This document shows, in pieces, positions 61,084 through 64,000 of a stretch of DNA of 64,000 nucleotides (its first letter is position 1; every line of letters begins with the position of its first letter). The stretch comes from Pilaira anomala. Its lineage: Eukaryota > Mucoromycota > Mucoromycetes > Mucorales > Mucoraceae. The notes below the pieces were generated by a model. The model was not told the origin of the DNA and did no database searches. It worked only from the letters and a program-made list of their open reading frames with translations. The translations under genes were made by a program, and so were the position numbers. The stretch spans positions 62,001 through 126,000 of the forward strand of contig JAIXMQ010000047.1 of assembly GCA_025716855.1 (NCBI GenBank). Reading direction: 5' to 3'.

Positions 61084-63380
61084 ATGTTAATTTACTTACA
61101 ATAGAACCACACATGACAGGTTTTAAAGTCGATATAAGGGACTGTCACCAAAGCAACCCTAACACCCAGGTGTCAGAATTAACTAAAGGATATTAAACGA
61201 GCTTCCTACCCCGAATGCAACGGCTCTTTCACATCAGGTAATGACAGTATTAATCGACAAGTAACAACAGTGGTTGTAGACAATCTCAGATCAGTCATTA
61301 CTACCAGTCTACCTCACACCCGGGTGCTTAGCAGAACAAGTACAGCTGCTCGATCAACTGGAAGCCCGGCCAGACTAAAGCATGACAATCTATGTCTACA
61401 ACCACCAACCTAGAATACACATATGCAAAAAAGTAGAAGAAGTCAGCACTTTTGTCTTTTATCTTTTATCACGTTAATTTACTTACAATAGAACCAAATA
61501 TGACAGGTTTTAAAGACGATATAAGGGACTGTCACCAAAGCAACCCTAACACCCAGGTGTCAGAATCAACTTTAGGATATTAAACGAGCTTCCTACCCCG
61601 TATGCAACGGCTCTTTCACATCAGGTAATGACAGTATTAATCGTCAAGTAACAACAGTGGTTGTAGACAATCTCAGATCAGTCATTACTACCAGTCTACC
61701 TCACACCCTGGTGCTTAGCAGAACAAGTACAGCTGCTCGATCAACTGGAAGCCCGGCCAGGCTAAAGCATGACAATCTATGCCTACAACCACCAACCTAG
61801 AATGCACATATGCAAAAAAGTAGAAGAAGTCAGCACTTTTATCTTTTATTTTTTATTTTTTATCTTTCATCTTTTATCTTTTATCATGTTAATTTTACTT
61901 ACAATAGAACCACACATGACAGGTTTTAAAGTCGATATAAGGGACTGTCACCAAAGCAACCCTAACACCCAGGTGTCAGAATTAACTAAAGGATATTAAA
62001 CGAGCTTCCTACCCCGAATGCAAAGGCTCATTTACATCAGGTAATGACAGTATTAATCGACAAGTAACAACAGTGGTTGTAGACAATCTCAGATCAGTCA
62101 TTACTACCAGTCTACCTCACACCCTGGTGCTTAGCAGAACAAGTACAGCTGCTCGATCAACTGGAAGCCCGGCCAGGCTAAAGCATGACAATCTATGCCT
62201 ACAACCACCAACCTAGAATACACATATGCAAAAAAGTAGAAAAAGTCAGCACTTTTGTCTTTTATCTTTTATCATGTTAATTTACTTACAATAGATCGAA
62301 ATATGACAGGTATTAAAGACGATATAAGGGACTGTCATCAAAGCAACCCTAACACCCAGGTGTCAGAATCAACTTTAGGATATTAAACGAGCTTCCTACC
62401 CCGTATGCAAAGGCTCATTCACATCAGGTAATGACAGTATTAATCGTCAAGTAACAACAGTGGTTGTAGACAATCTCAGATCAGTCATTACTACCAGTCT
62501 ACCTCACACCCGGGTGCTTAGCAGAACAAGTACAGCTGCTCGATCAACTGGAAGCCCGGCCAGGCTAAAGCATGACAATCTATGCCTACAACCACCAACC
62601 TAGAATACACATATGCAAAAAAGTAGAACAAGTCAGTACTTTTATCTTTTATCTTTTATCTTTTATCATGTTAATTTACTTACAATAGAACCACACAAGA
62701 CAGGTTTTAAAGACGATATAAGGGACTGTCACCAAAGCAACCCTAACACCCAGGTGCCAGAATCAACTTTAGGATATTAAACGAGCTTCCTACCCCGTAT
62801 GCAAAGGCTCATTCACATCAGGTAATGACAGTATTAATCGTCAAGTAACAACAGTGGTTGTAGACAATCTCAGATCAGTCATTACTACCAGTCTACCTCA
62901 CACCCTGGTGCTTAGCAGAACAAGTACAGCTGCTCGATCAACTGGAAGCCCGGCCAGGCTAAAGCATGACAATCTATGCCTACAACCACCAACCTAGAAT
63001 ACACATATGCAAAAAAGTAGAAGAAGTTAGCACTTTTATCTTTTATCTTTTATCATGTTAATTTACTTACAACAGAACCATACAAGACAGGTTTTAAAGA
63101 CGATATAAGGGACTGTCACCAAAGCAACCCTAACACCCAGGTGTCAGAATTAGCTAAAGGATATTAAACGAGCTTCCTACCCCGAATGCAAAGGCTCATT
63201 TACATCAGGTAATGACAGTATTAATCGTCAAGTAACAACAGTGGTTGTAGACAATCTCAGACCAGTCAATACTACCAGTCTACCTCACACCCAGGTGCTT
63301 AATAGAACAAGTACAGCTGCTCGATCAACTGGAAGCCCGGCCAAGCTAAAGCATGACAATCTATGCCTACAACAACCACT
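61084..63380 (+). repeat. Six-unit tandem satellite, unit about 390 bp
   Basis: Units begin with (A/C)TGTTAATTTACTTACAATAG-like sequence at 61084, 61471, 61886, 62274, 62668 and 63055, so spacings are 387, 415, 388, 394 and 387 bp. Units differ by scattered substitutions; most length change comes from a short (ATCTTTT)n microsatellite at each junction. The body is GC-richer than its surroundings. The sixth unit diverges after about 63378. Every unit carries the same open frame of about 76 codons (first copy 61183-61413) ending PARLKHDNLCLQPP-stop. Confidence 0.92.
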
Positions 63381-63504
63381 GCTACGTTTAGTTGAAAAGA
63401 GAAAAAAAAAAATAATGCAAGTCGGAAAACACTGTAGTTGGTATCAACGTCATACTAAATATGATTGGTTGAAAAGAGTTAAAACAGTCAATGACCATAA
63501 GTAG
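63171..63504 (+). other. Open frame linking the last satellite unit to unique DNA
   Basis: In the sixth unit the repeated frame does not stop at the usual TAG. It runs on through CLQQPLLRLVEKRKKKIMQV and HCSWYQRHTKYDWLKRVK to a stop at 63502-63504. The extension is basic and coding-like. It may show the original sequence from which the satellite arose, or be chance. There is no convincing start codon. Confidence 0.3.
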
Positions 63505-64000
63505 TCTACACATATTGCTAAAATCTTTAAGACGCATAAATAAATGCTTGATACATAGTTAAGTTTTAAGAACCACTTGGCTGTATGTAAGGTTGAGGGA
63601 AAGTCTTTAGTTTGACGGTTGAAGCAAAGCAACACCGTGATCCCAGAATCTTTTATGCAAATTTGGCTGTAATCCTACTTGATATCGTTCATTTTCGGAA
63701 ACAAGTTACAAGTAATCAATCCTTCCTTTTCTCATTTGGATTCTAATATAAAAGGAGTAGCTGGTTCTAATTAGTTATGTAGCTGGGACTATTTTTCTGA
63801 ATTTTTCGGGTTTCATTTGTAAAATTGTGAGTGTTTCTATACGCGCCGCCTTTTACACATTCAAAGTGGATTCGTATTGCAGTAGAACGAGCAATAACCA
63901 ATTCGAAATTGTTGTCTACAGCTAGTTTTTTTTAAAAAAATTACTTTAAAATTTTCAGTATTTATTTTATTGAATAATTAGAAAAGCTTAATAGTTCAAG
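63505..64000. other. Noncoding right end of window
   Basis: About 500 bp with no recognised gene or repeat; a gene may begin beyond the edge. Confidence 0.4.

Noticed and set aside
61084..63380. CRISPR-like array
   Set aside because: Units of about 390 bp repeat end to end with no unique spacers; this is satellite DNA.

Overview
The window looks like nuclear DNA of an early-diverging fungus, most likely Mucoromycota (Mucorales-like). It is very AT-rich. Its genes are split by many short GT-AG introns of about 55-110 bp and packed at spacings down to tens of bases. Homopolymer A/T runs reach 61-64 bases. The gene set includes several genes that many Dikarya lack: a Gemin2-type SMN-complex subunit, a dysbindin-like protein, a dimethylarginine dimethylaminohydrolase (DDAH) and an FLVCR-type transporter. 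I did not assign a genus. No tRNA, rRNA or CRISPR array was recognised.

Layout. 1-6.1 kb: the end of V-ATPase subunit H, a small coiled-coil protein whose stop codon overlaps that of a convergent PLP aminotransferase, complex I subunit B12, a membrane-linked GNAT acetyltransferase and a seven-finger C2H2 protein. 6.1-12.5 kb: poorly coding DNA ending in a 4.5 kb cluster of nested inverted and direct repeats. 12.5-28.5 kb: a gene-dense block with GPI mannosyltransferase I (PIG-M), Gemin2, a 1229-residue hAT-transposase-derived gene, a dysbindin-like gene, a Rab5-type GTPase, an APSES/ankyrin cell-cycle transcription factor (MBF/SBF type) and a Gpt2/Sct1-type glycerol-3-phosphate acyltransferase. 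29-32 kb: a stand-alone Tc1/mariner-type helix-turn-helix protein and a decayed Cdc7-like kinase. 32.5-39.9 kb: FLVCR-type MFS transporter, Rax1-like RGS membrane protein, DDAH and an OXR1-type TLDc protein. 40.2-56.3 kb: a roughly 9 kb RAV1/rabconnectin gene carrying an array of acidic LF motifs, glucose-6-phosphate dehydrogenase (sharing a promoter with RAV1 that contains a G-quadruplex motif), a conserved-looking coiled-coil protein and DMAP1/Swc4. 56.3-64 kb: gene-poor DNA ending in a six-unit, roughly 390 bp satellite array.

Functional links. V-ATPase subunit H and RAV1 (assembly factor of the V-ATPase) lie about 40 kb apart. Rab5 and dysbindin are adjacent endolysosomal genes. OXR1/TLDc proteins are also known V-ATPase interactors, so the window has a modest, possibly coincidental, concentration of endolysosomal and proton-pump functions.

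Exon models were built by hand from GT/AG signals and reading-frame continuity. Summed exon lengths keep frame for every multi-exon gene given a residue count. The RAV1 exon structure was only partly resolved, and the start of the seven-finger protein was not found.
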